Shown here: positions 1 to 8,401 of the stretch, piece after piece
Numbering within the stretch: the stretch's first letter is position 1
Layout of the letters: the number at the start of each line of letters is the position of its first letter
DNA from: Chloroherpetonaceae bacterium
GTDB lineage: Bacteria > Bacteroidota > Chlorobiia > Chlorobiales > Chloroherpetonaceae
Length of the DNA stretch: 52,761 nt
NCBI GenBank assembly: GCA_028277445.1
Contig: JANQGG010000029.1
Location: 1-52,761, forward strand
Direction of reading: 5' to 3'
The notes under the pieces: model-generated
Databases searched by the model: none
What the model was told of the DNA's origin: nothing
What the model saw: only the letters and a program-made list of their open reading frames with translations
Translations under genes and position numbers: made by a program

Positions 1-614
1 TTTCACATATCATTGATTTTAGAAGTTCATTTACTGCCAATCACTCTAGCGGTGTAGCTGCTTCGGCAAAATCCCTTGCTAAGTTAGTTGGTTTTTCGGA
101 GCGTGAGTGCAAAATGATGGAAATTGCAGGTTACCTTCACGATCTAGGTAAATTGGCTATTCCGGCAGAGCTTTTGGATAAAGAAGATCGGTTAACCCCT
201 ACAGAGTTTAACATTGTTAAAAAACATGTGTTTTATACCTACCGAGCTTTAGAGCGAATTGATGCTTTTGATACAATCAACACTTGGGCATCGTTTCATC
301 ATGAGCAATTGGATGGTAATGGCTACCCATTTCATCACAAAGCTAAAGATATTCCCCTGGGTTCACGAATTTTAGCTGTGGCAGATGTTTTAACAGCTTT
401 AATTGAAGATCGACCCTATCGAGAAGGATTACGTAGCGATGAGGCTTTAAAATTAATTCAGGGTATGGTTAAGTCTGGCGCTTTAGATGCTTATGTTGTG
501 GAAGTTTTAGCTAAGAATTTTGATCACATTAATAGTGAACGAAAAAGCGCTCAAATCAAATCAGCTAAATTGTATAATGATTTCTTTCATCAAAATATTT
601 TAAGCAGTATTTAG
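1..614 (+). CDS. HD-GYP domain phosphodiesterase, 3' part only
   Basis: The reading frame is open from base 3, so the gene starts before the window and only its C-terminal ~200 residues are seen. An HD-GYP domain is clear. An upstream NHSSGVA stretch holds the first conserved histidine, HDLGK is the HD dyad, and HHEQLDGNGYP is the GYP signature. Proteins of this family hydrolyse cyclic di-GMP in the cytoplasm through a binuclear metal centre, and all the metal ligands I can check are present. The N-terminal part, which would hold any sensor or receiver domain, is missing. The gene ends 394 bases before the next one, so no operon partner is visible. Whether this copy is active on c-di-GMP is inferred from the motifs. 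Confidence 0.9.
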   Translation, partial: SHIIDFRSSFTANHSSGVAASAKSLAKLVGFSERECKMMEIAGYLHDLGKLAIPAELLDKEDRLTPTEFNIVKKHVFYTYRALERIDAFDTINTWASFHHEQLDGNGYPFHHKAKDIPLGSRILAVADVLTALIEDRPYREGLRSDEALKLIQGMVKSGALDAYVVEVLAKNFDHINSERKSAQIKSAKLYNDFFHQNILSSI

Positions 615-1007
615 ACATGTCGGTTTAAGTATGTAATTTATATCCCAAACTTCACATAAACGGCATTTCACTTCATTGTAAGTTAATAATTTCTAAATCT
701 TGAATTGAGCAAGGAATTTTTTATATTACTACGTGGTTATTTAGTTGTTTAAATGTCGCAATAAACGTTTTGGCGTAAAATTGTTTTGACTGGATTTCTC
801 GTGGATCAAAATGGCGTTGCAAGCAAATATGCAATTAAATATGGATGTTAATGTCTGGCGATCACAGCTAAGAGTGATGTCTCAAAAAAGCAAAATATTT
901 TTAAATATTTATTAACATCATACAGTGATAAGTGAGAGGCAAAAGTTATAATTACTATCATTGAAAGGGCACTTGCAAATAATGTTAATAAAAATGAAAT
1001 AAAACAT
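615..1007. other. Intergenic region, no gene seen
   Basis: About 390 AT-rich bases separate the HD-GYP gene from the lipoprotein gene. I see no credible coding frame, RNA gene or strong hairpin. A promoter for the gene at 1008 is expected here, but no convincing -35/-10 or Bacteroidota-type -33/-7 pair stands out. Confidence 0.5.
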
Positions 1008-1646
1008 ATGAAGAAATCCATTTTAATTGCGGTGATCATGATGGCTGTGTCAATTGGATGCAGTTCCGAGAAAAAAAACGCGCAGATTGATCAAACCAAA
1101 GAAAACGTAACGAGTATTGAGTTGAGTGCTGAGGAAAAAGCAATGTACATGGAGAAAGCCAAGCAAATGGTTCAAATGACCATGAAAACCTTGGGCAGCA
1201 ATTTGATGTCAGCCTTAAAACAACAAGGAACACAGTATGCCGTTAATTTTTGTAAGCTAAACGCTGATCCATTGGTTGATTCGTTGCAAAAAGCGCACAA
1301 TGTAAAAATTCGCAGGGCAACCTTAAAACCCAGAAATCAAGCAAATAAAGCTGATTCTTTAGAAGAGGCCGTCATTGTGGCGTTCATGGAAAAAATCAAA
1401 CAGGGTGAAAGTAAATTAAAACCAATCTTAAGCAAAACAAGCTCGGGCAACGTTCATTTTTATGCGCCGATCAAAATACCGGCGCCAGTCTGTTTGAAAT
1501 GCCATGGCAAATTAGGCGAAACATTGGCTGAAGATGATTACAAAATTATCAAAGAGCTTTATCCTGAAGATAAAGCGATCGGTTACTCTAAAAACGAATT
1601 GCGCGGTATTTGGAATATAGCGTTTTCAAACCAGGAAGTAAATTAA
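1008..1646 (+). CDS. DUF3365 (Tll0287-like) haem-motif lipoprotein
   Basis: A 212-residue protein with a hydrophobic N-terminus ending SIGC (Cys18), a near-consensus lipobox, so probably a membrane-anchored periplasmic lipoprotein. A single CxxCH motif at residues 162-166 (CLKCH) predicts one covalently bound c-type haem. The spacing and flanks (FYAPIKIPAP before it, a HGKLGETL stretch after it) fit the DUF3365/Tll0287-like family, which is often found as a redox or haem-sensing module. It is the first gene of a co-directional group with an OsmC-like protein and a thioredoxin, so a role in redox handling is plausible but inferred. The ATG at 1008 is used because the signal peptide follows directly. 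No strong ribosome site is present. Confidence 0.8.
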   Translation: MKKSILIAVIMMAVSIGCSSEKKNAQIDQTKENVTSIELSAEEKAMYMEKAKQMVQMTMKTLGSNLMSALKQQGTQYAVNFCKLNADPLVDSLQKAHNVKIRRATLKPRNQANKADSLEEAVIVAFMEKIKQGESKLKPILSKTSSGNVHFYAPIKIPAPVCLKCHGKLGETLAEDDYKIIKELYPEDKAIGYSKNELRGIWNIAFSNQEVN

Positions 1647-1665
1647 GGATATAGGTAATTGACTT

Positions 1666-2082
1666 ATGAAAGCATCAATATCATACAGCGGTAAAATGCC
1701 ATTTGTTGGTAAAAGCGAGCGTGGCCACATCACCTATTTTGATACAAGCCCAAAACATGGCGGAACAGGTCAGCACGCAACCCCAATGGATGTGTTGTTG
1801 GAAGCGGTAGGTGCGTGTTCGGTATTCGATATTGTAGGCATCCTATCCAAAAAAAGAAAAACCATTGAAGCCTTGGATATTGATATTGATAGCCAAAGAG
1901 CTGAAGACTTTCCGAAAGTGTTTACTAAAATTCAATTGAATTATGTTTTAAAAAGTCCGAATGCCAGTCAGGACGATTTGGAAAAAGCCATAGACCTTTC
2001 CATGACAAAATACTGTAGCGTATCGGCGACATTAAAACGAAGTGGATGTGATGTAACATGGACAGCTAGAATTGATCACTAA
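1666..2082 (+). CDS. OsmC/Ohr-family protein
   Basis: A 138-residue protein of the OsmC/Ohr superfamily. The two reactive cysteines are at Cys51 (VGACSVFDI) and Cys117 (TKYCSVSATL), the usual spacing. The N-terminal half has the TPMDVLLEAVGAC helix start typical of the family. Such proteins reduce organic or fatty-acid hydroperoxides as homodimers in the cytoplasm using the cysteine pair. The sequence is closer to the general OsmC-like branch than to classical Ohr, so the substrate is open. It lies 19 bases after the haem lipoprotein and 30 before thioredoxin, which could be its reductant (inference). Confidence 0.88.
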   Translation: MKASISYSGKMPFVGKSERGHITYFDTSPKHGGTGQHATPMDVLLEAVGACSVFDIVGILSKKRKTIEALDIDIDSQRAEDFPKVFTKIQLNYVLKSPNASQDDLEKAIDLSMTKYCSVSATLKRSGCDVTWTARIDH

Positions 2083-2112
2083 TACAAATAAACTAAATAA
2101 ACGGAGAAGAAA

Positions 2113-2433
2113 ATGAGTACTGAAACACTGACAGAGTCATTCGATCAGTTAATTGAAAAAAGCGAGATACCTGTTTTTGTGGATTTTTGGGCTGAGTGGT
2201 GTGGCCCTTGCCGAATGATAGCGCCAACTATTAAACAACTTGCTGAAGAGTTAACCGGTAAAGTTCTTGTTATTAAAGTCAATGTTGATGAAAAACCAGA
2301 CATTGCCCAGGCGCATAATGTTCAAGGCATACCAACGCTGGCTATGTTTTATCAAGGAAAAGAAATCTGGCGTGCAGTTGGGGCTCTACCTTATGATAAT
2401 CTAAAACAGCAAGTTTTGGCAAATTTACCATAG
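2113..2433 (+). CDS. trxA: Thioredoxin
   Basis: A 106-residue single-domain thioredoxin with the WCGPC active site at residues 29-33 and the cis-proline at Pro74 in GIPTLAMF. There is no signal peptide, so it acts in the cytoplasm as a general disulfide reductase with thioredoxin reductase (not in this window). A good ribosome site (ACGGAG) lies about 8 bases before the ATG. It is the last gene before a strong terminator and probably shares a transcript with the OsmC-like protein. Confidence 0.93.
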   Translation: MSTETLTESFDQLIEKSEIPVFVDFWAEWCGPCRMIAPTIKQLAEELTGKVLVIKVNVDEKPDIAQAHNVQGIPTLAMFYQGKEIWRAVGALPYDNLKQQVLANLP

Positions 2434-2464
2434 AGAGTCAAAAAAAGATTGACATTTGATTTTT

Positions 2465-2510
2465 AAGAACCGTAAGGGAATTATTTTAATCTCTTACGGT
2501 TCTTTTTTTT
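2465..2510 (+). terminator. Rho-independent terminator after trxA
   Basis: A perfect 12-bp stem: AAGAACCGTAAG at 2465-2476 pairs with CTTACGGTTCTT at 2493-2504, with a 16-base loop, followed by a run of eight T ending at 2510. It lies 31 bases after the thioredoxin stop and before the separately transcribed UspA gene. Confidence 0.93.
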
Positions 2511-2568
2511 AAATTTGGTTGTATTTTTATACGATTGAAATAAAAAATACCAATTTGTCAGTAAGACT

Positions 2569-3030
2569 ATGATTACAATCAAAAAAATTCTCTGCCCCAC
2601 TGATTTTTCCGATGCGTCTAAAAATGCAATTCGTTATGCCAATGAATTCGCAAGAACAATGAACGCAGAAGTCATATTCATACATGTGGTTGAACCTCGG
2701 CCAATAACAACCGATATGTCGGTTGCCTATCTTCCCATTGAAACGGATTTGGAAAAAGCGGCTGAAGAAGATTTAACTGCGTTGCTTGAAGAAGAAAAGG
2801 ATAAAGGCATTTCAGCTGAAAAAATCGTGTTGGTAGGTCAACCTGCCGAAACCATTATTGAGCAGTCAAAAGTTTATGATGTGGATTTGATCATTCTTGG
2901 ATCGCATGGGAGAGCCGGACTGACACGTTTGCTCATGGGGAGTGTTGCTGAAGCGGTGCTTCGCAAATCGCCTTGCCCGGTTTTGATCATCAAAGCTGAA
3001 GAAAAAGAGTTTATTGATGATGAATCGTGA
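2569..3030 (+). CDS. Universal stress protein, UspA family
   Basis: A single 153-residue Usp domain starting MITIKKILCPTDFS. The ATP-binding signature G-x2-G-x9-G-S is intact: GSHG begins at residue 111 and GS is at 124-125. It is therefore likely to be the nucleotide-binding UspA type rather than the non-binding type. It is cytoplasmic and usually dimeric. It follows a terminator, so it is probably its own transcription unit. Its stop codon directly abuts the stop of the convergent Hpt gene, with no spacer for a terminator between them. Confidence 0.9.
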   Translation: MITIKKILCPTDFSDASKNAIRYANEFARTMNAEVIFIHVVEPRPITTDMSVAYLPIETDLEKAAEEDLTALLEEEKDKGISAEKIVLVGQPAETIIEQSKVYDVDLIILGSHGRAGLTRLLMGSVAEAVLRKSPCPVLIIKAEEKEFIDDES

Positions 3031-3351
3031 TCAATAATCGTATTTTTTATAGACAATTTCTATTCGGGAAAAATATGATTCCATCTCCGAAAGCAGGTTC
3101 TCAATAATCCGAATATCTTGATCCTTAGCCGCTAAGTTTAGTTTTAAGCCAATATCACTAATCTCTTCAAAACCATATCCCCCACCGGTGCCTTTTAAAT
3201 TATGACCAATAAACCGCACTGCTTCAAAATCCCGGGTCTTTAATGCTGCTTTAATTTCATCAATATTTTTATGAAAGGCTTCAATAAAATCAGGAACAAT
3301 ATCTTTGAAATCTTGATCAATATATACGACGGTTTTTTTTTGTTGGGTCAT
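3031..3351 (-). CDS. Histidine phosphotransfer (Hpt) domain protein
   Basis: A 106-residue stand-alone Hpt domain. The phospho-accepting histidine is His50 in the motif GHNLKGTGGGYGF, and the remainder is predicted helical as in a four-helix Hpt bundle. Such proteins relay phosphate between a hybrid histidine kinase and a response regulator. No kinase or regulator lies in the window, so its partners are unknown. It follows the Gfo/Idh/MocA gene by 22 bases on the same strand and may be co-transcribed, though no functional link is evident. Confidence 0.85.
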   Translation of the reverse strand: MTQQKKTVVYIDQDFKDIVPDFIEAFHKNIDEIKAALKTRDFEAVRFIGHNLKGTGGGYGFEEISDIGLKLNLAAKDQDIRIIENLLSEMESYFSRIEIVYKKYDY

Positions 3352-3373
3352 ACAAACAGTATTACAAATACAA

Positions 3374-4387
3374 TTAAGTAACCAAATCCAGCTTTATTTC
3401 TTCTTTAAGTTCAGCAGATTTATAAATGGCGTCAACAATTTGCATACGGTAAAGCGATTCATGGCCGGAAGCCATTAAAGGATAAAGCCCTTTAATAGCG
3501 CCGATAAAATGGTTTAATTCGTTGTAGTAAGAGCGTTTGTAAATATCTTCCATAGTTCCGATTTGCTCGGGTGTAACATTTACCAGGCTGCCATGAATTT
3601 TTTTGTTGAATTTTAACGGGTTAAATCGCGCCAAACCTTCTTTCCCATAAACGTTACAATAAAGCAAATCTTTATCGACTTCAAAATTCCATCCGCTTTC
3701 AATGGTGATGGCTTGTCCGGTGTCTAATTGCAAGATTGCTGTAGAAAAATCTTCAACCCCGCTTCTTGATTTATCGAAATTAATAGCAAGAACACTTGTG
3801 ACTTTAGGATAATCCAACAGCCAAAGTGATAAATCCAGTAAAACCAAGCCAAGATCCAGAAACACGCCACCGCCTGATAGAACTTTGCTGGAGCGCCAAC
3901 CCGATTCGGCCATTTGTTTTTGCAACCATCCGGATTTGATAAAAAAGATATCGCCAATTTCTCCACCTGCAATAAAACTTTTCAAAACAATGGCATCAGG
4001 GCGAAACCGTTGATTTAAACCAACCATGAGTTTAAGATCGTGGCCGTCCAATACATCCAATATTTGTTGGACTTCTTCAGCATTGCGCGCCAGTGGTTTT
4101 TCAACCAGGCAGTGCTTGCCCGCCTGTATGGCAGCAATCGTAATTTCAAGGTGCATATGGGTTGGCGTGGCAATAATCACCGCATCAAGATCATCTCGGC
4201 TGAGCAAATCGTTGTAATCAGCATAAACATGTTTGATGTGATATTTTTTGCTAATGTATTCGGCTTTTTTGTGTTCGGAGTCGCAAATTGCTACAATTTC
4301 AACATCCTTAAGCTTTTTAAGGTTGGGGAGATGCATGAGTTGCGATATCATGCCGAGACCAATAATTCCAATGTGAACTTTATCCAT
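3374..4387 (-). CDS. Gfo/Idh/MocA-family NAD(P)-dependent oxidoreductase
   Basis: A 337-residue protein with an N-terminal Rossmann fold (GIIGLGMIS near residue 7) and the family motif EKPLA at 96-100. The C-terminal half is the family's alpha/beta dimerisation and substrate domain. Members oxidise or reduce sugars, inositol, UDP-sugars or bile pigments with NAD(P). Nothing here fixes the substrate. The neighbours (Hpt downstream, AAA+/VWA pair upstream) are no help. There is a 90-base gap to the upstream ATPase gene. Confidence 0.87.
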   Translation of the reverse strand: MDKVHIGIIGLGMISQLMHLPNLKKLKDVEIVAICDSEHKKAEYISKKYHIKHVYADYNDLLSRDDLDAVIIATPTHMHLEITIAAIQAGKHCLVEKPLARNAEEVQQILDVLDGHDLKLMVGLNQRFRPDAIVLKSFIAGGEIGDIFFIKSGWLQKQMAESGWRSSKVLSGGGVFLDLGLVLLDLSLWLLDYPKVTSVLAINFDKSRSGVEDFSTAILQLDTGQAITIESGWNFEVDKDLLYCNVYGKEGLARFNPLKFNKKIHGSLVNVTPEQIGTMEDIYKRSYYNELNHFIGAIKGLYPLMASGHESLYRMQIVDAIYKSAELKEEIKLDLVT

Positions 4388-4477
4388 AATGTAATAGCTG
4401 TTTAAGCGAATGAACGTGAAACAATGTGTGAAGCAATAGCTGTAAGTTAATGAAGTTTTTTGGTTATGTATAACGAT

Positions 4478-5956
4478 TTAATCATAGCGGTTGCCGCCAA
4501 CACTGCTCATAATTTTTCCGATCATATCCGAGTACGAACGTGAGGATTCCAACAAATCTTTACCAAGCATGGAGTTTTGATGCAGGCCTTCTAAAATAAA
4601 TTCCATGGCTGTAGCCAATTCCGATTCGTTGCCAGGTTTCATGATTCCAGTAGCCGTTGTTTTTAGGGCTTGTACATTTAACAAGGCATTGAGATAATCC
4701 TTATAGTTCATATCATCATAGATTTCAATGTGATTTCCTTTTGAAAACCATGTCATGATGTCCGAATATGGATTATTCCCCTCGGTTTTGCGTGTTGGAT
4801 TTGGACAAAGTTGTTTAAAAACCTGATTGATGGCTTTGCCGATCAGGGCATGAGCCACATTCAAAGCGCCTTCCTGCTCGCCTTCATATACCAGTTCAAT
4901 TTTTCCGGTAATGGCCGGAATAGTGCAGAATATATCCGAAATGCGAACAGTGGTTTCGGTTTCATGATTTAAAATAGCACGTCGCTCAGCGCTACTTAGC
5001 AGGTTATCCATCGCTGAAATGGTAAGCCGAGTGGAAACACCGGATTTTTGATCAATGTACTCGCTTTTTCGGGCCTCAAACGAAATATGCTCAATGATTT
5101 CCTTAATATAGTCCGGGACTTTTACGATAACTTCCGAATGTCGTTCGTGCCACGCTTCCTGCTCGGTGATCTTTTTTCCGACATCAATGGATTTGGGATA
5201 ATGGGTAATAATTTGCGAATCAATCCGGTCTTTGAGCGGTGTTATAATATTTCCTCGGTTGGTGTAATCTTCAGGATTTGCGGTATAGACGATAAAAACA
5301 TCCAATGGAATTCGTACCTGGAAGCCACGGATTTGAATGTCCTTTTCCTGCATAATGTTTAAAAGCCCGACCTGAATTCTGGGTTGAAGGTCAGGCAACT
5401 CATTAATGGCAAATATGCCGCGATTGGATCGTGGAATAAGACCAAAATGGATGATATTTTCATCGGCGTAAGTAAGCCTTCGTGTGGCGGCCTTGATGGG
5501 ATCAATGTCGCCAATTAAGTCGGCAATGGTAACGTCGGGGGTGGCTAGTTTTTCGCTGTATCGCTCGCTTCGATGCACCCATTCAATATCGGTTTCATCC
5601 CCTTCATGCAGAATTTTTTCACGCCCGTATTTTGATAAGGGTTTAAACGGATCATCTTTGATTTCCGAGCCTTTTATAGCAGGAATGTATTCATCCAAAA
5701 GCTGACCAATGAGGCGGATCAGCTTGGTTTTGCCCTGGCCTCTTAAGCCAAGAAGAATAATATCATGCTTGGAGAGAAGGGCATTCTGCAATTGTGGAAT
5801 AACCGTTCGTTCGTAGCCAACAATACCGGGAAATAGCGTTTCGTTATTCCTGAGTTTAGAAATGAGATTATCCCTGATTTCATCTTTCACCGATCGGGTT
5901 TTATAACCTTTTTCTTTCAGGTCGCCCAAAGTTTTGGCATGTAATAGGTCGTGCAT
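4478..5956 (-). CDS. MoxR/ChlI-like AAA+ ATPase
   Basis: A 492-residue AAA+ protein of the magnesium-chelatase-I/MoxR type. Walker A is GLRGQGKT at residues 70-77. The Walker B region reads GIFAINELPDL around 180-190, where Asn stands in place of the usual Asp, followed by the insert helix and NIMQEKDIQIRG. The sensor region TANPEDYTNRG is near 225. It lies 30 bases downstream of a VWA-domain gene, the usual partner of such ATPases. Together they would form an AAA+/VWA remodelling machine like RavA-ViaA or ChlI-ChlD. The client is unknown, and the pair is distinct from chlI/chlD in the cobalamin cluster. Similar proteins are sometimes mislabelled as sigma-54 regulators. Confidence 0.85.
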   Translation of the reverse strand: MHDLLHAKTLGDLKEKGYKTRSVKDEIRDNLISKLRNNETLFPGIVGYERTVIPQLQNALLSKHDIILLGLRGQGKTKLIRLIGQLLDEYIPAIKGSEIKDDPFKPLSKYGREKILHEGDETDIEWVHRSERYSEKLATPDVTIADLIGDIDPIKAATRRLTYADENIIHFGLIPRSNRGIFAINELPDLQPRIQVGLLNIMQEKDIQIRGFQVRIPLDVFIVYTANPEDYTNRGNIITPLKDRIDSQIITHYPKSIDVGKKITEQEAWHERHSEVIVKVPDYIKEIIEHISFEARKSEYIDQKSGVSTRLTISAMDNLLSSAERRAILNHETETTVRISDIFCTIPAITGKIELVYEGEQEGALNVAHALIGKAINQVFKQLCPNPTRKTEGNNPYSDIMTWFSKGNHIEIYDDMNYKDYLNALLNVQALKTTATGIMKPGNESELATAMEFILEGLHQNSMLGKDLLESSRSYSDMIGKIMSSVGGNRYD

Positions 5957-5986
5957 GGTAAAATGTGTTAAGTGAGCGCAATAAAT

Positions 5987-7093
5987 TTAACGAACCGTTT
6001 TTCTTCGATTTCTGACATAATCCACCAAAATATATTCGCCAAGATTCTTCAGGCCGCTGTAATATGCGCGTCCCTGATTGGCTTCGGTTAATTCCTGAAC
6101 AAACCCTTTGAGATATGGATCGGATGTGACCATAAATGTGGTAATCAAAATTTTTTCCTTGCGGCAAATCATGGCTTCATCAAGCGTTTTATTGACAATT
6201 TTACGATCCAGTCCAAATGAATTTTTATAGACTTTTACCCCTTCGTGAATAGCCGAAGGTTTGCCATCGGTGATCATAAAAATTTGTTTATTGTTGGATT
6301 TTTTTCGCCTTAGGATGTTACGCGCCAGTTTAAGCCCGGCTTTGGTGTTGGTGTGGTAAGGACCTACGCCGATAAATGGCAGTTCCTGGAGCGAAATTTC
6401 CCAGGCTTCATCGCCAAACAGAATTAAGTTCAAATCGTCTTTTGGGTATCTGGTTGAGATTAATTCCGCTAAGGCCATTGCAACGGATTTGGCCGGAGTG
6501 ATCCGATCTTCCCCATAAAGGATCATCGAGTGTGAAATATCAATCATTAAAACGGTTGAGCACGATAGTTGATGCTCATTGCCATATACTTCAATATCAT
6601 CTTCATGAAGATTAAAATCATCCAACCCGCTTCTAAGCATGGCATTGTGAAGGGTGGATGTGTGATTCATGTATTGGAGGTTATCGCCAAACGACCATTT
6701 TTTAGATTCGGAGAGATTTTCCTGGGATTTTCCCATAAATGGTGATTTATGCTCACCCATGAATTGGTCTTTTTTTAGCGAAGTGAATATTTCATCAAGG
6801 GCATCCTGACGAATTTTTTTGGTAAGCTTTCCGGTGGCTTCCAGCGCATCTTTCTGAGCAGGGTCTTCTATGTAGCCTTCTTTTTTTAACCATTCAATAA
6901 AATCGCCCATGCCATCCTGGTTATCGCCAGTTAGGCCATGTTCTTTATCCAACTCGGTCATCCAGGCTAAAGCTTCGCCAACATCGCCTTTTGTGTGCAT
7001 CAAGAGCTGATTGAAGATTTTTAACAAATCGTCGAATGAGGATGATCCTTTTTTAAACTGATCCTCTTTCCATTCATTGAATTTGTAATCCAT
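5987..7093 (-). CDS. VWA-domain protein, partner of AAA+ ATPase
   Basis: A 368-residue protein with an N-terminal helical region and a C-terminal von Willebrand factor A domain. The MIDAS motif DISHS is at residues 185-189, followed by a mixed alpha/beta domain ending in a basic tail. I chose the ATG at 7093. The frame extends upstream to a TTG at 7162, but that adds a 23-residue extension lacking family character. It has no signal peptide or membrane segment, so it is cytoplasmic. It is the first gene of a two-gene unit with the MoxR/ChlI-like ATPase 30 bases downstream. In such pairs the VWA protein is the substrate adaptor. The specific target is not known. Confidence 0.83.
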   Translation of the reverse strand: MDYKFNEWKEDQFKKGSSSFDDLLKIFNQLLMHTKGDVGEALAWMTELDKEHGLTGDNQDGMGDFIEWLKKEGYIEDPAQKDALEATGKLTKKIRQDALDEIFTSLKKDQFMGEHKSPFMGKSQENLSESKKWSFGDNLQYMNHTSTLHNAMLRSGLDDFNLHEDDIEVYGNEHQLSCSTVLMIDISHSMILYGEDRITPAKSVAMALAELISTRYPKDDLNLILFGDEAWEISLQELPFIGVGPYHTNTKAGLKLARNILRRKKSNNKQIFMITDGKPSAIHEGVKVYKNSFGLDRKIVNKTLDEAMICRKEKILITTFMVTSDPYLKGFVQELTEANQGRAYYSGLKNLGEYILVDYVRNRRKTVR

Positions 7094-7237
7094 GCGCCTG
7101 AAATGAGTTGTATTAAATGGTAATAAAATGTAAACCGAACTGGGATGATAAAAATTTATCAACCGGAAGATTTATAAGTTGATTGGGGTTTGTAATAAAA
7201 AAACAATATATGTATATTTTCACCCTTTTGAAATTAG

Positions 7238-7311
7238 GGTGAGGTAGCTCAGTTGGTCAGAGCACAGGATTCATAACCCTGAGGTCGTGGGTTCAAATCC
7301 CACTCTCACCA
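7238..7311 (+). tRNA. tRNA-Met (CAT), elongator type
   Basis: The cloverleaf is complete. The acceptor stem GGTGAGG pairs with TCTCACC (one G-T), the D-arm is GCTC...GAGC, the anticodon loop TTCATAA has CAT at 7272-7274, and the T-arm is GTGGG-TTCAAAT-CCCAC. The first pair is G-C, unlike initiator tRNA. The discriminator is A, followed by CCC, so the 3' CCA is not fully encoded. The closing base pair of the anticodon stem is an A-C mismatch. tRNA-Ile2 (modified CAT) is the alternative but looks less likely. Confidence 0.93.
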
Positions 7312-7406
7312 CCCACTTTTGATGCAATTCTCCTTTTTCCACAAACGATTATTTCCATCAACCTGTTATTGGACTATATAATTTTGTGTCAATTAACAGC
7401 GCTAGT

Positions 7407-8117
7407 ATGGAATATATTTCGTCTGATGAGCGGGGTTTGACAAAGACCGGCTGGCTTAAAAGCTATCACAGTTTTACTTTTAATCGGTATCAAAATCCAA
7501 ACCGAGATAATTTTGGCCCGTTGGTGGTTTTGAACGATGATATTGTAGCGCCCGATTCGGGTTTTGATGTACATTCTCACCAAAATATGGAAATCATTAC
7601 CTATGTATTGGAAGGCCAGTTGGAGCATGAAGATAGTACGGGTGGAAAAGGGACATTAAAACCCGGCGATTTGCAATGCATGACGGCGGGTTCTGGTATC
7701 CGTCACTCTGAATTCAATCGCTCCAAAGATGAACCGGTTCATTTAATTCAGATATGGATTTACCCTTTGCTAATGAATTTACCGCCATCTTATCATGAAC
7801 TCCATCTTGAACCCGAAGGATATCACAATCGTTGGGTTGAAGTGGTGAGCAATATTCCGCAGCCCGACAAACTTAAAATTCACCAGGATGCCAGCCTTTC
7901 CATTTCTTCGCTTTTGCCTAAACGCAGTCTTGGCATTGAAAACAATTTCGGGCGTGGGAAGTTTTTGTTTGTCGTGAAAGGACATTTAGAAGCGAGCGAG
8001 ATCAAACTGCTCTCCGGCGATGGACTAGCGCTTACCCAAGAAGAATCGGCGAAGCTAGAAGCGAAAAGTCAAAGCGAGTTGCTTTTATTTGATGTTCCTT
8101 TGCCTCAGGCGGCTTGA
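7407..8117 (+). CDS. Pirin-family (YhhW-like) bicupin protein
   Basis: A 236-residue bicupin. The N-terminal cupin keeps the metal ligands of YhhW-type pirins: His56 and His58 (VHSHQNME), then His100 and Glu102 (GIRHSEF). Pirins of this type can act as quercetin dioxygenases or as redox/iron-linked regulators, and the in vivo role is usually unknown. I start at the ATG at 7407, which aligns with the normal N-terminus of the family. An in-frame GTG at 7386 would add seven residues. It stands alone between two tRNA genes. Confidence 0.88.
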   Translation: MEYISSDERGLTKTGWLKSYHSFTFNRYQNPNRDNFGPLVVLNDDIVAPDSGFDVHSHQNMEIITYVLEGQLEHEDSTGGKGTLKPGDLQCMTAGSGIRHSEFNRSKDEPVHLIQIWIYPLLMNLPPSYHELHLEPEGYHNRWVEVVSNIPQPDKLKIHQDASLSISSLLPKRSLGIENNFGRGKFLFVVKGHLEASEIKLLSGDGLALTQEESAKLEAKSQSELLLFDVPLPQAA

Positions 8118-8156
8118 TTTGGAAAACATCGAAGGGTAGAATAAATTTCCGGTGAT

Positions 8157-8229
8157 GCGGGCGTAACTAAGTTGGTAGAGTGTTTGCTTCCCAAGCAAAA
8201 TGTCGCGAGTTCGAGTCTCGTCGCCCGCT
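8157..8229 (+). tRNA. tRNA-Gly (CCC)
   Basis: The cloverleaf is complete. The acceptor stem GCGGGCG/CGCCCGC is perfect, as is the anticodon stem TTTGC/GCAAA with loop TTCCCAA, giving a CCC anticodon. The T-arm is GCGAG-TTCGAGT-CTCGT, and the discriminator is T. The D-stem opens with A-T rather than the usual G-C. CCA is not encoded. An integrase gene begins 172 bases downstream, so the 3' half of this tRNA is the likely attachment site of an integrative element. Confidence 0.93.
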
Positions 8230-8401
8230 CTAAGCCCTAAGTGCAAATAAAATAAACTTTTATAGATACTTTGTATTAACCTTGAAGCACCAAGAAACCA
8301 GAAAAATGTGATAAAAATCGCATTTTTCACCTATTTGGCGTAACTTTAGCGTAACTCAATTTTCCTCAACCTACTTTTATTAAATTTGGGAAGCACGCAC
8401 G
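8200..8401 (+). other. Candidate attachment site and integrase leader
   Basis: The region runs from the T-arm of tRNA-Gly to the integrase start. Tyrosine recombinases commonly integrate at the 3' end of tRNA genes, and here one lies immediately downstream in the same orientation. The non-coding part contains GCGTAACT twice (near 8339 and 8352), resembling GCGTAACT inside the tRNA at 8161, possibly integrase arm sites (weak). I searched the rest of the window for a second copy of the tRNA 3' end and found none, so the far attachment site lies outside the window or is lost. Confidence 0.45.

Noticed and set aside
848-1039. Reverse-strand hydrophobic 63-residue frame upstream of the lipoprotein
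   Set aside because: It overlaps the start of a better-supported gene, has AT-rich composition giving chance hydrophobicity, and no family signature.
8085-8330. Reverse-strand 81-residue frame containing GDETRTRDILLGKQT
   Set aside because: It is the antisense reading of tRNA-Gly, a well-known spurious protein pattern, and overlaps the tRNA fully.
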